Below, in pieces: positions 9,021 to 18,023 of a stretch of 64,000 nucleotides of DNA. A model generated the notes under the pieces. That model ran no database searches and was not told the DNA's origin. It saw only the letters and a program-made list of their open reading frames with translations. The position numbers and the translations under genes were made by a program. This stretch comes from CAVZMI01 sp050011775 (GTDB taxonomy: Bacteria > Bacteroidota > Ignavibacteria > UBA10030 > CAVZMI01): assembly GCA_050011775.1 (NCBI GenBank), contig JBEKIL010000001.1:432289-496288 (forward strand). Direction: 5' to 3'. Positions within the stretch are counted from its first letter, which is position 1. Each line of letters starts with the position of its first letter.

Positions 9021-10004
9021 CTAGAATGTCCTCCCTGCGAGTTGTAAGGCATACCTACGCAGCATCTCCCGTTCCGCTATTGCTGGAAGAGTTTTCAGGT
9101 ATCGAATTCCCAGTGTACATTCTTTTTCGATCGCGCTTCGCGTTTTTTCTATGACACCACATCGTTCATATATTTCCTTTATTGCCGGAACGAGTATCTC
9201 CGGAACGCCTTTCTCGTTCACGACACGGCTTATCAGTGCATGATCTTGTCCCGTCGTGCATTCGAGTGCGGTCAATAGCAAAAAAGTTTTCTTTCCTTCG
9301 CGCAGGTCGCCGCCGATGATTTTACCGAATGTTTTTTCGTCGCTGATTATGTCGAGCAGATCATCCTGAATCTGGAATGCACGGCCGATGTGTTCACCGA
9401 ATTTCCGGAGGGCGCGGCAACGGCGCTCATTTGCACCGCCGAGGATACCGCCGATTTCGCATCCTACTGCCAGCAAACGTGCGGTTTTTTTTGTGATCAT
9501 CATCCGGTATTCATCGAACGAGACATCGTTCCGGGATTCATATTCTTTGTCATACCCCTGCCCCTCACATACCTCAACAACACCTTCGGTAAAAAGCTCC
9601 GCAATTCTCTTTATGTTTTTATGCTCGGTTCGAAAAAGTGAGCGGTACGCAAGAGCCAGAAATTCGTCGCCCACAAGGATGGCTACATTGGTGTTCCATC
9701 TTGTGTGGACCGTCGCCCGGCCGCGGCGTGATAAGGCGTTATCCATAATATCATCATGAACCAGCGTGAATGTATGCAGGATCTCAAGGGCCGCCGCCGC
9801 GTAAACGGACTTTCGTACATCGCCTCCTGCAGCAGCACAGGAGAGCATCACCAGCATCGGGCGCATCCGTTTTCCTCCCGCATCAAGAAGATACCGTGCT
9901 GGTTCGTACACCGAATTCGGCTGCCGTGCGCGAACACTGCGCCGAAGTACTTGCTCGATAAAAGCGAGATAACGGTGCTCAATCGTGTGAAAACGTCGAT
10001 GCAT
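9021..10004 (-). CDS. Polyprenyl (probably short-chain) diphosphate synthase
   Basis: Trans-isoprenyl diphosphate synthase condensing IPP with allylic diphosphates. Conserved GGKRMRPMLVM, first aspartate-rich motif LVHDDIMD and second motif FQIQDDLLDI are present. The first motif is DDxxD without the two-residue insert of bacterial farnesyl synthases, and Phe sits five residues before it. By the published chain-length rules this points to a short product (C15-C20), resembling archaeal-type GGPP synthases; the product call is inference. The ATG at 10004 is chosen over an upstream TTG at 10028. Even so the 5' end overlaps the EamA gene by 26 bases. Confidence 0.88.
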   Translation of the reverse strand: MHRRFHTIEHRYLAFIEQVLRRSVRARQPNSVYEPARYLLDAGGKRMRPMLVMLSCAAAGGDVRKSVYAAAALEILHTFTLVHDDIMDNALSRRGRATVHTRWNTNVAILVGDEFLALAYRSLFRTEHKNIKRIAELFTEGVVEVCEGQGYDKEYESRNDVSFDEYRMMITKKTARLLAVGCEIGGILGGANERRCRALRKFGEHIGRAFQIQDDLLDIISDEKTFGKIIGGDLREGKKTFLLLTALECTTGQDHALISRVVNEKGVPEILVPAIKEIYERCGVIEKTRSAIEKECTLGIRYLKTLPAIAEREMLRRYALQLAGRTF

Positions 10005-10899
10005 GATGTGATCGCTGCAAGGTGACAAGGTACACGCCCGTTAAAATAAGAATAGTCCCGATAATAATGTTCAGTGTGATGTGCTCGCCAAGAAATATCG
10101 CACCGCACAGGACAGCAACAACCGGTGTTATAAATGAAATCATAGATACTTTTGTCACTTCCATTTTTGTAAAAAGCCAGTACAATCCCACAAATCCCAA
10201 CGACGATCCGAATAAACTCAGAAAAAGCATCGCGCCGATCGCAGGAAAAGCAAATGACCATCGCATATGAGGCTCAATGATGAGACTCAGCGCGGTCAGG
10301 ACTATTCCACCGAGGCTCAGTTGAACCGAGACATTGATCAGCGGATTATAATGTGTCCCGGAGCGTTTTCCGATGACATTTGCTATCGCAGCGCTTAATG
10401 CCGCCCCGACGATTGCATAACCGCCCCATACAGATTGTGAGTCGAGCATCAGGTCTTTAATAAAAATAATAATAAGTCCGGTGAAACTCACCACCATCCC
10501 TGAAAATTTTATTAGCGACCACTGTTCGCCGGGTATGGCGTAGTGGGCGATGATTGTGACAAAGAACGGGATAATTGCAAACAATATTGCCGCCAGTCCG
10601 GATGAAATATATTGCTCGCCCCAGAAGACCAGCGCGTACGGTATAACGATTTGAAAAATTCCCAATCTGCACATAAATACCCACGCCTGTATTTCCCGGG
10701 GATAGCGTTTTCCCATTAGCAGAAGCGGTATCACGAGCACAGATCCACCGATGAGGAAACGAATTCCTGCGAACAAAAAGGGTGAAAAATAATCAAGCCC
10801 GACTTTTATGGCCAACCAGGTCGATCCCCAAATCAAACAAAGGCAACAGAATACAAGAATTGGTCCATATGGCTGTTTATGATTGAGCGTGTGGTTCAT
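9979..10899 (-). CDS. EamA/DMT-family permease
   Basis: Integral membrane protein of the drug/metabolite transporter superfamily, 306 residues. Ten hydrophobic segments form two EamA repeats, the first starting CLIWGSTWLAIKVGLDYFSPFLFAGIRFL and the second GGYAIVGAALSAAIANVIG. The substrate cannot be read from sequence. It overlaps the IPP isomerase gene upstream by 23 bases and the prenyl synthase gene downstream, so it is translated from the isoprenoid operon. Confidence 0.9.
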   Translation of the reverse strand: MNHTLNHKQPYGPILVFCCLCLIWGSTWLAIKVGLDYFSPFLFAGIRFLIGGSVLVIPLLLMGKRYPREIQAWVFMCRLGIFQIVIPYALVFWGEQYISSGLAAILFAIIPFFVTIIAHYAIPGEQWSLIKFSGMVVSFTGLIIIFIKDLMLDSQSVWGGYAIVGAALSAAIANVIGKRSGTHYNPLINVSVQLSLGGIVLTALSLIIEPHMRWSFAFPAIGAMLFLSLFGSSLGFVGLYWLFTKMEVTKVSMISFITPVVAVLCGAIFLGEHITLNIIIGTILILTGVYLVTLQRSHHASTFSHD

Positions 10900-11926
10900 C
10901 GCGTCGGTGTATCGGTGCCTTTTGAAGTTCGGGAATAATTTTTGATCCGGTCAAGAACATCACACTGCGTAGGTCGAGATCCCACTCATCGAGCATTGCA
11001 ACAAGGGCCTCGGTTCCACCATCCACAACTGCTTTTAACATCGGTCGAGCCGAAGCGACAATATCAGCACCGAGTCCGATTGCTTTTGCCATCTCGAGTC
11101 CATCTGAAATTCCTCCGGATGCAATGACGCTGAGATCGCGATAGCGGTTCTTGAGAGGAACGACCTGTCTTAGTGCTTCCGCCGTCGGGATTCCCCAGTC
11201 CCAGAATTTTTCTGTCGCCGGATTTTCACCGCTGCGGATGATTTCTACGCCGGCCCAGCTTGTTCCTCCGGCGCCGGCTACATCGATGATTCGCACGCCG
11301 GCATCGAGAAGACGCTGAGCGACGTCGGCAGAAATTCCCGCGCCGATTTCTTTAACAATGACGGGAATGTCGAGCTGCCGCACGAGCATCTCGATTCCAT
11401 CAAGAACGCCGGCAAATTGCGGTTTTCCCTCCGGCTGGAGGAGCTCCTGAAGCGGATTAAGATGAACGGCGAAAGCGTTCGCCCGAATTAATTCCACAAG
11501 CCGTGCGATCGGTGTAACATCGGTCAGTGATGCGACTTCAACGGCCCCGATATTCCCGATTAGCGGAATTGACGGAGCGACTTCCCGGACAACCCGATAC
11601 GAAGAGTGAAATAAATCGCTCTCCATCGCCTGCCGCTGACTTCCCACACCCATTGCAATATTTTTTGCCTGACACGCTTCGGCGAGACCGCGGTTAAGCC
11701 GTTCAGCATCATGATACCCCCCCGTCATACCTGAGATAATTAATGGCAACGAGAGCTTGTGTCCGAGAAATTCAACGGAGGGATCGATGTCGGTAAAGTC
11801 AATTTCCGGCAATGCATTATTGACGAATTCCCACTGTTCTAATCCCGTTGTTTTTCCCCTGAACGCAACATCGTGGGTGAGGGTAATATCGATATGCTCT
11901 TTCTTTCGTGAAGAGGTTTTCGACAT
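10877..11926 (-). CDS. fni: Type 2 isopentenyl-diphosphate delta-isomerase
   Basis: FMN-dependent isomerase interconverting IPP and DMAPP. Family motifs are the N-terminal RKKEHIDITL, ISGMTGGY, MGVGSQRQAME (flavin site), VKEIGAGIS and VAGAGGTSWAGVE. The ATG at 11926 is chosen because the family begins close to the RKKEH motif; the upstream 14 codons of the open frame add only a hydrophobic tract. It is first of a five-gene chain (isomerase, EamA permease, prenyl synthase, HPr, EI), supplying DMAPP for the prenyl synthase two genes on. Confidence 0.93.
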   Translation of the reverse strand: MSKTSSRKKEHIDITLTHDVAFRGKTTGLEQWEFVNNALPEIDFTDIDPSVEFLGHKLSLPLIISGMTGGYHDAERLNRGLAEACQAKNIAMGVGSQRQAMESDLFHSSYRVVREVAPSIPLIGNIGAVEVASLTDVTPIARLVELIRANAFAVHLNPLQELLQPEGKPQFAGVLDGIEMLVRQLDIPVIVKEIGAGISADVAQRLLDAGVRIIDVAGAGGTSWAGVEIIRSGENPATEKFWDWGIPTAEALRQVVPLKNRYRDLSVIASGGISDGLEMAKAIGLGADIVASARPMLKAVVDGGTEALVAMLDEWDLDLRSVMFLTGSKIIPELQKAPIHRRDEPHAQS

Positions 11927-12005
11927 GGTGTTTTCTTTTAAAATAAAAAAATGAGTGAAGAGAAGCAACCGTAGTTTTTAAATAGAAAACTGGAGAATTG
12001 ACCTC

Positions 12006-15000
12006 TCACAAACAGAGATAATCAAAACAGATCAACTTCAAATCTTCCCTCCTGAGTAACTTTTTTCTCTGAAATACTTCGTTTGGCTCCTTCGAGCCAA
12101 ATGTCGCTTCCAACTTCAATATCTCATCAAGTAAAATACCGATCTCCCCCTGTTCTTGGTAACGCTTGAAGCTCTTTTTCATTTCCTTTACCTGAACGCC
12201 CGGGAAGGGTTGATTCAGATACTTTATCGCTTGGATAAGTGCTTTACGGTCGAGTTTTGGTGAATTAAGATATCCCTGGAAAGTAGTTGCTATGGTCTGT
12301 TGGATCGGATCTATAGTCTTGGGTGTTAACTCAAGAGCTTGAACCTTTTCTTGAGTTTCGAGTATGTTTTGAATCACTTTTTCCTGAATCTCAAATGCAT
12401 TACAATCGCCGATAACCCTCGGGGTATCCTTGTCACAGGATATCATATTTGCAATAAGAAAACGATTATCAAGTACTTCTCCAGACTGTATATCGTAATA
12501 TTTCCAGAAATGATTTTCACTTATTTCACCCACAACTTTTCCAGTGAAGTAAAAGAACATACCTTTTGCCCTGGGTTTTACAAGACCTGAATGTATTCCG
12601 TCCGGGAGTCCGCTGAGCATTTCTTTTCCCCCTGCATTGAGAAGATTTTTCAATTGCTGGAGAAGGAATTCATTACTTACTAACTCTGTAAACTGTTCCT
12701 CTTCATCAATTACAGAACCGTCTTCCTCTTCGATTCGTTTCAATGTATTGAAGTTCCGGGGATGAACAACTTCACCGAGAACACTCGCATCCAGAAAACC
12801 AGCACGGTCAATATTTGCAATCTTATTACTCAGACTCTCAACAAGGCCAAGAAGGTTTTCCAGGCCTTCATCGGGAAACATATTGTATATCCACAGTGTG
12901 TCGTACGTAGATCCAATACGATCAATTCTTCCGGCCCGCTGAACCATTCTGGTGGGATTCCAGTGAAGGTCGTAATTCAGCAAATAACCACAGTCTTGAA
13001 GATTCTGTCCCTCCGATAATACATCTGTAGAAATCAAAATATCAATTTCCTTCTCGGATCCCATAAGTTCAGGGCATCTGTTGGCCTTCGGTGCAAACTC
13101 CTGGACAATCCGCACCCTCTCATCCGGTTTTGCCCCACTGTCCATTCTGCGTATTAACGGATTGTATGCTTTCTCTCTGAACCCTTCGCCCTTTTCACCA
13201 GTAAGCTCACGATATATGTAACGAGCTGTGTCTTTGTAGTAAGTGAAGAGAAGAACTTTCTGACCTTTCAATTCACCAGTCAATAGATTTTTCAATCGAA
13301 TAAGTTTTGCATCGCTCTCTGCTCTGATATTAATAATTTTTTGCCATATCTTTGTTAGTGTTTCAATATCATGCTGAAGTGCCTCGTGAAGTCTGCGAAG
13401 ATCGTATCCAGCAGGATCGACCGTCGGTAACTGTTCAATGATTTGCCTTATTTCCTCTTTCTCGTCTAATTGATCCGCAAGCGAAATGGGAGTACCGTCG
13501 TCTTCTTCATCTTCAACGATAATATATCTCAACGCTTTCTGGAAATCCGAACTATTTAAGAGCTTTCCATCGAGAAGGTACGATTCAAAGGTTTTCTGAA
13601 ATTGTAATGCACGCTTTACACTTATTCTGAATGCCTCGATGCTCGATTCGAATCGTTTAAGGTATCGGCTTTTAAAAATTCCCACTAACGCCTCTTCGCG
13701 TCCTGCCTCAAACTCATCTATTTTTTCACCGGCTTTCTTGTAGAATTCGAGATTATATGGAGCCAGCTTTAGACTTTCTACACCAACAACCACATCCTCG
13801 TATATCCCTTTGTAGGTTGCTTCAAGATCATAATTCACCGTTTTCAATTTTCTTGAGGGAAAGAAGACTTTTTCTCCATTGATTGTTGCCTGTGGATATG
13901 CTTTTCGTATGAAGGGACGAGTTCTTCGTATCACAATTTCTTCAAGGAGATTGAAAATTGATACCAGCCCCGTACCATTTCGGAAATCGTGTCGTGCACG
14001 TTGAAAATATTTATACACATCACCGATTCCCGCCGATGAGAAGTACGATCTATCTCCCTGAATTATGAAATTTATCTGGTTATAGAGATCGAAAAGATCA
14101 TTATTAATAGGCGTTGCCGTCAGGAGAATAATCTTCTTTCTAGTCCCATCCTTCCCCTTTCCGCCATTAAGTGCAATGACGCGATCTAAATTATCATATC
14201 TCTGGGCAACTTTATTCCTGAAGTTATGTGATTCATCTATAAGAATTACATCAGCCTCACTGTAACGGTCAGCCGGAAATTCCTTCTGGCCTAATTCTTC
14301 CTGCGAAAGGATTGTAGCGGCAATTGATGCATTCGTCAGTTCCTCTGCCCACATTTGCCGTAAAGAAGCCGGACATATTACCAGTGCCTTCATCCTCATA
14401 TGATATGCAAAATCTTCCAAAAGCTTTTTACCTATCCATGTTTTTCCCAATCCCACCGAATCAGCAATCATGACTCCATCGTAACGTGCAAGTATTTTCC
14501 TCGCTTTCTTGACAGCATCTTCCTGAAATTCCGCAAGTTCTACCGCAGATCGTATAGATCCTGTCTCTACGGTATCAAGATCGTCCTTGAAATATTCGAA
14601 AAGGGCTTTCATATACACCTGATATGGAGTGTATTCTTTCGTACCAAATTTTGATGCATCAAGGATCTCGATAAATTGCTCTTTAAAATCAACAGCGCCA
14701 GCCCAGGCATTTTCATACCATTCTGTGAGCTGCATAATTGCCCGTGCACCTATTTCACTTTTCAATAGCTGAATATTTTTATCTGAAATATTCGGGCTCG
14801 ATTTACTCTCCGAAAGATAACTTACCATTTTACCGGCGCCCGGATCGAGAGCCTCGTCCATGTCGAGCAGGATCCTATGACAGAGATTCAATTCCCTATT
14901 ACTGGTAAGACCAGGGAATGTAAAATTGCTTGAACCGACGATCCCGATTAACGGTTGAAATCTTTCAAAAAGAAAACCCTGTCCACCCGGTTTGTCTCCA

Positions 15001-15386
15001 TAGAGCAAGTAACACTTCGCATGGAGAAAGCCTTTATCAATAAGCCTGACTTCTACATGAGATTTTCTTAGGAACCTGATCAGATCTTCTACAATGCGCA
15101 TTGTGACCTGGTTGAATTCTTCATCCTCAAGCTCATTACTTAAAAGCCGGGGTAATGGTTGATCTTCGGTTTTCACTCCGAGTTGCTGGCCAGATGTTGG
15201 TTCCAAACCCAAAAGGAGACGAAAACTACCAACATTTTCCAGATTCTCCCTCAACAATTCGAATCCCTTGACCGAGAAAAATGCGCTGGCCACATCCAAT
15301 GAACGGCCAACATACGAAGCCAATAATTGGTTGAGGACATCGGCCAGTTTAACATCCTGATTGTCAATGACAAATGGGATTTTCAT
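12006..15386 (-). CDS. PLD-nuclease/SNF2-type helicase fusion, putative defence protein
   Basis: Large (1126 residues) predicted DNA-processing enzyme. An N-terminal phospholipase-D-like nuclease domain has HAK (H122, K124) and GSSN (151-154) plus E165. A superfamily 2 SNF2/RapA-like helicase follows: Walker A ADSVGLGKT (K315), DESH box (384-387), TATPINNDLFDLYNQ and motif VI MVQRAGRIDRIG. A roughly 280-residue C-terminal region is unrecognised. Such PLD-SNF2 fusions occur beside DNA methylases in defence islands (compare DISARM, where SNF2, PLD and methylase are separate genes); DrmA and DrmB are absent here. The ATG overlaps the AbiEii stop as ATGA, so the two are translationally coupled. 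Confidence 0.85.
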   Translation of the reverse strand: MKIPFVIDNQDVKLADVLNQLLASYVGRSLDVASAFFSVKGFELLRENLENVGSFRLLLGLEPTSGQQLGVKTEDQPLPRLLSNELEDEEFNQVTMRIVEDLIRFLRKSHVEVRLIDKGFLHAKCYLLYGDKPGGQGFLFERFQPLIGIVGSSNFTFPGLTSNRELNLCHRILLDMDEALDPGAGKMVSYLSESKSSPNISDKNIQLLKSEIGARAIMQLTEWYENAWAGAVDFKEQFIEILDASKFGTKEYTPYQVYMKALFEYFKDDLDTVETGSIRSAVELAEFQEDAVKKARKILARYDGVMIADSVGLGKTWIGKKLLEDFAYHMRMKALVICPASLRQMWAEELTNASIAATILSQEELGQKEFPADRYSEADVILIDESHNFRNKVAQRYDNLDRVIALNGGKGKDGTRKKIILLTATPINNDLFDLYNQINFIIQGDRSYFSSAGIGDVYKYFQRARHDFRNGTGLVSIFNLLEEIVIRRTRPFIRKAYPQATINGEKVFFPSRKLKTVNYDLEATYKGIYEDVVVGVESLKLAPYNLEFYKKAGEKIDEFEAGREEALVGIFKSRYLKRFESSIEAFRISVKRALQFQKTFESYLLDGKLLNSSDFQKALRYIIVEDEEDDGTPISLADQLDEKEEIRQIIEQLPTVDPAGYDLRRLHEALQHDIETLTKIWQKIINIRAESDAKLIRLKNLLTGELKGQKVLLFTYYKDTARYIYRELTGEKGEGFREKAYNPLIRRMDSGAKPDERVRIVQEFAPKANRCPELMGSEKEIDILISTDVLSEGQNLQDCGYLLNYDLHWNPTRMVQRAGRIDRIGSTYDTLWIYNMFPDEGLENLLGLVESLSNKIANIDRAGFLDASVLGEVVHPRNFNTLKRIEEEDGSVIDEEEQFTELVSNEFLLQQLKNLLNAGGKEMLSGLPDGIHSGLVKPRAKGMFFYFTGKVVGEISENHFWKYYDIQSGEVLDNRFLIANMISCDKDTPRVIGDCNAFEIQEKVIQNILETQEKVQALELTPKTIDPIQQTIATTFQGYLNSPKLDRKALIQAIKYLNQPFPGVQVKEMKKSFKRYQEQGEIGILLDEILKLEATFGSKEPNEVFQRKKLLRREDLKLICFDYLCL

Positions 15387-16258
15387 TTTCCAAGCGCCTT
15401 CCCGAGTAATTCGACAGAAACAGCCCAGGCTTCATCGAATGGAATTTGAATACTCTTTGGAATAAGATATTCAAGTTGATTTTTCCAATTCGTTCTATAT
15501 TCCTCTTTCCGATTTTTGACTTTCGAGAGACTTAATTCATCGATTTTCAAATCTTTCACACGACATTTCTCTTCAAATGCTTTTATCACTGCTGATATAT
15601 CGACTTTTTGTAATGAGAGATAATGAATATCGAATATATCCCTCGATAGAGCGTATCTGCGTTGGCCGGAGAATGCCCGGACCTTTTCTACAAGAATCTC
15701 TTCGAGTGAATATGTCTGGATTGTGGCATAAGGCAAGGTACTGTCATCAGAGTAACCATGTTTAAACGATTTTTCAACTGTTGGAAAGACAATTTTTTCA
15801 TCTCTGTTTGTGTGAATTTGCACTGAACGAGGAGAACCCGCGTAATCCCACGGTCCTCGATAATAAAATCTTGCTTCTAATGATTCCTCACCATATTCAT
15901 CGCTGATAGTCTCGACCTTTGTTTTTTCGACATCAGTGCGAATACCTATTTCTTCCTGCATGATTAATTTTGCAGAATCGACAATTGTAATTAGCGTTCC
16001 TTCTGTGATGGTGCTCAGGAGAGTAAAATCAAGATCTTCCGAGAATCTGTAATTCTCAAAATAACATTTCGCAAGCGATGTTCCACCTTTGAAAACCCAG
16101 GATTTCTTCACCGTCTCTTGAGCACTCAGAAAATGCATAAAACAGCCGAGGACGTAGTTATGATTGATGATCATCGGATCGACTCCCAGAGAACCGGCGA
16201 TCCGGCGTATTTCATTCTGGCCAATCACCTTACCTCCGCATTGACGAGAATACGCCAT
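15383..16258 (-). CDS. AbiEii-family nucleotidyltransferase toxin
   Basis: Toxin of the type IV AbiE toxin-antitoxin family, a DUF1814-type nucleotidyltransferase thought to modify tRNA or other cellular targets. 291 residues. The nucleotidyltransferase signature FKGGTSLAKCY followed by RFSEDLDFTLL holds the glycine/serine motif and catalytic aspartates; the conserved EEILVEKVRAF helix follows. The ORF start overlaps the end of the antitoxin gene by 34 bases, and its stop overlaps the helicase start. Antitoxin, toxin and helicase therefore form one coupled transcript. Confidence 0.88.
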   Translation of the reverse strand: MAYSRQCGGKVIGQNEIRRIAGSLGVDPMIINHNYVLGCFMHFLSAQETVKKSWVFKGGTSLAKCYFENYRFSEDLDFTLLSTITEGTLITIVDSAKLIMQEEIGIRTDVEKTKVETISDEYGEESLEARFYYRGPWDYAGSPRSVQIHTNRDEKIVFPTVEKSFKHGYSDDSTLPYATIQTYSLEEILVEKVRAFSGQRRYALSRDIFDIHYLSLQKVDISAVIKAFEEKCRVKDLKIDELSLSKVKNRKEEYRTNWKNQLEYLIPKSIQIPFDEAWAVSVELLGKALGK

Positions 16259-17031
16259 CGAGTGACGATTTTTCCAGATTTTCTTCCCGATGGTTGAAGA
16301 GGAACTATTCCTGCACTAAGCGATCGCTGCCACTTTTCAAGAATGTTCACGGCTTCCTCCGATAGATGAGGAACAAGCTTTTCAAAAAGATAACCCAGGC
16401 GTTTTTTCACGGCGCCGTTTGGAAATATTTCGACATACTCATTCAATTTCTGCCAGGAGATTTCCTTTGAGCCTGATTTAACGGCTTTGATAAGCTCTTC
16501 AATGCTTCCGGCACGCTCGACATCGTCGGCACAATCAATTAGTGTTTTTTCTTTGTCCGATATCAGAACGGGCTTTCCTTTGTACCATTCCTTGACGTGC
16601 CCATAGAATTTGGTCTTTGGAACGGTAACAAATTGATACTGTACACCAAACACAGTTCGCCCCGTCGCTTTCTTTCGGCTTGTTGTTTGAACGTAGATTA
16701 TCCGTGGAATTTGTTCAGTCCAGTTCCAATGCCGGATAGCTGTCCAATAGCCAATGGCTGCCGGCTGAACGAGTGTGGACGCGACCAAGTATGGCTCTTC
16801 AGACCAAGTACGCTCTGCACCTGCTTCGAGTGGGATAACTAAGTACTTCCCTCTCTCCAAGCGGGCAACCCACCCTCGCTTCTCAAGCTGATGCAGTTTC
16901 TTTATTGCCATCTCCCTTGATCCCCAGAACTGAACAGCTCGTTCGTTCGTGAATTGACCACCAGCAGTGGACACAGAGGAGAGGAATTCCGCTTCTTTTG
17001 GGCCTAATTCTGTTATAGTTTTTTGCACCAT
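16225..17031 (-). CDS. AbiEi-family antitoxin / transcriptional regulator
   Basis: Cognate antitoxin for the AbiEii gene downstream. The N-terminal winged helix-turn-helix occupies about residues 10-68 (FTNERAVQFWGSREMAIKKL, then a basic wing ending ERGKYLVIP); AbiEi proteins use this to repress their own promoter. The C-terminal AbiEi domain has KEKTLIDCADDVERAGSIEELI. Shine-Dalgarno aaggg lies 5 bases before the ATG. The 128-base region upstream is shared with the divergent gene at 17160 and contains a strong palindrome, a probable operator. Confidence 0.87.
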   Translation of the reverse strand: MVQKTITELGPKEAEFLSSVSTAGGQFTNERAVQFWGSREMAIKKLHQLEKRGWVARLERGKYLVIPLEAGAERTWSEEPYLVASTLVQPAAIGYWTAIRHWNWTEQIPRIIYVQTTSRKKATGRTVFGVQYQFVTVPKTKFYGHVKEWYKGKPVLISDKEKTLIDCADDVERAGSIEELIKAVKSGSKEISWQKLNEYVEIFPNGAVKKRLGYLFEKLVPHLSEEAVNILEKWQRSLSAGIVPLQPSGRKSGKIVTRWRILVNAEVR

Positions 17032-17115
17032 AATACCCTTTCAAAGGTCATTTCGGTGTATAAAAGTATAACATTGGATAATAAAAAGCAACCAATTTTT
17101 GCCCTTTTATATTAC

Positions 17116-17147
17116 GGATAGATGATGTATATATACATCGTCTATCC
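17116..17147. promoter_or_regulatory. 32-bp near-perfect palindrome, probable operator
   Basis: Half-sites ggatagatgatgtata (17116-17131) and tatacatcgtctatcc (17132-17147) pair at 15 of 16 positions, the exception being a T/G pair. It ends 12 bases before the ATG of the gene at 17160, in the divergent promoter region of two AbiEi-like genes. Binding by an AbiEi winged helix is likely; the alternative is a long hairpin in the 5' leader of the plus-strand gene that would hide its ribosome-binding site. Confidence 0.75.
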
Positions 17148-17159
17148 ATTTAAAAAAAC

Positions 17160-18023
17160 ATGAATATAAATAATCAACAAGTGAATGAATTCGAGAACAA
17201 GCTAAAGCTTCTTAACAAAAAGGTCTTAAAATTCATGGAAATCAAATCAATCGCCGAGAGTGTCTCTGGGAAACTCTCTCCTGTAAAAATCATTGATACA
17301 CTGATTGAAAAAGAAAAGCTTAAAGTGATTGAACTCAACCTAGGAGTCCGGAAGGAAAAGCGATTCGTTATCGAAAAGCCGGATCCGTTTGAGTTGGCAT
17401 TACTCCTTCGATCAGGTTCCTACTTCACACACCAAACAGCCCTCTATTTAAATGGGCTTTTAGTCAAGAAACCCAAGATCATCTATGTGAACTCCGAGCA
17501 ACCTGCAAAACCACACTACGATGGTGAACTGGAACAAGATAATATTGACAATGCCTTTCGCGCTCATCAACGACAATCAAAAAGCCTGGTCAAGTACAAC
17601 GGAAAAGAGATCAGACTGCTGAATGGTATGAACACAAAACAACTTGGTATGATCAAGACTCAAAAAGCCGATGGAACGACCTTGTATTACACTGACCTTG
17701 AACGAACCCTTATAGATATCACTGTGCGGCCTGGCTATTCGGGTGGACCAAACGAGGTCCTAAATGCATACAAAGGCTCAAGCACGAGGTTGTCACTTCC
17801 AAAGCTTATGGAGTACCTCCGTACGTTGGACTACAAGTACCCCTATCATCAGGCCATTGGATTCTATCTTGAACAGACTGAAAAGTTCTCCGAGGTAGAT
17901 CTACTGCCACTGAAACAACTTGGTTTGAACTACGATTTCTACCTATCACACGCAATGAAGAAAACCAAATTCAATAATAAGTGGCGGCTTTATTACCCCG
18001 AAGATCTGCCGACTACAAATTAG
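17160..18023 (+). CDS. Second AbiEi-like regulator (orphan antitoxin)
   Basis: 287-residue protein resembling AbiEi antitoxins. The N-terminal part, about 30-75, could be a winged helix (IKSIAESVSGKLSPVKIIDTL then a basic strand region). The C-terminal half has the family motif YYTDLERTLIDITVRPGYSG. No toxin gene follows it: the next gene is the methylase on the opposite strand, and their 3' ends overlap by 4 bases (shared ttag at 18020-18023). Its role may be to regulate the neighbouring operons, or it may be the survivor of a second AbiE pair. The AbiEi assignment is by motif resemblance only. Confidence 0.65.
   Translation: MNINNQQVNEFENKLKLLNKKVLKFMEIKSIAESVSGKLSPVKIIDTLIEKEKLKVIELNLGVRKEKRFVIEKPDPFELALLLRSGSYFTHQTALYLNGLLVKKPKIIYVNSEQPAKPHYDGELEQDNIDNAFRAHQRQSKSLVKYNGKEIRLLNGMNTKQLGMIKTQKADGTTLYYTDLERTLIDITVRPGYSGGPNEVLNAYKGSSTRLSLPKLMEYLRTLDYKYPYHQAIGFYLEQTEKFSEVDLLPLKQLGLNYDFYLSHAMKKTKFNNKWRLYYPEDLPTTN

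Noticed and set aside
9979..10028. 50-base overlap of prenyl synthase and EamA genes as a possible frameshift
   Set aside because: Choosing the ATG at 10004 reduces the overlap to 26 bases, and both proteins are complete; no sequence error is needed.
12006..15386. Classical DISARM locus
   Set aside because: SNF2 helicase, PLD and methylase are present in some form, but DrmA and DrmB homologues are not visible and helicase and PLD are fused, so the name was not applied.
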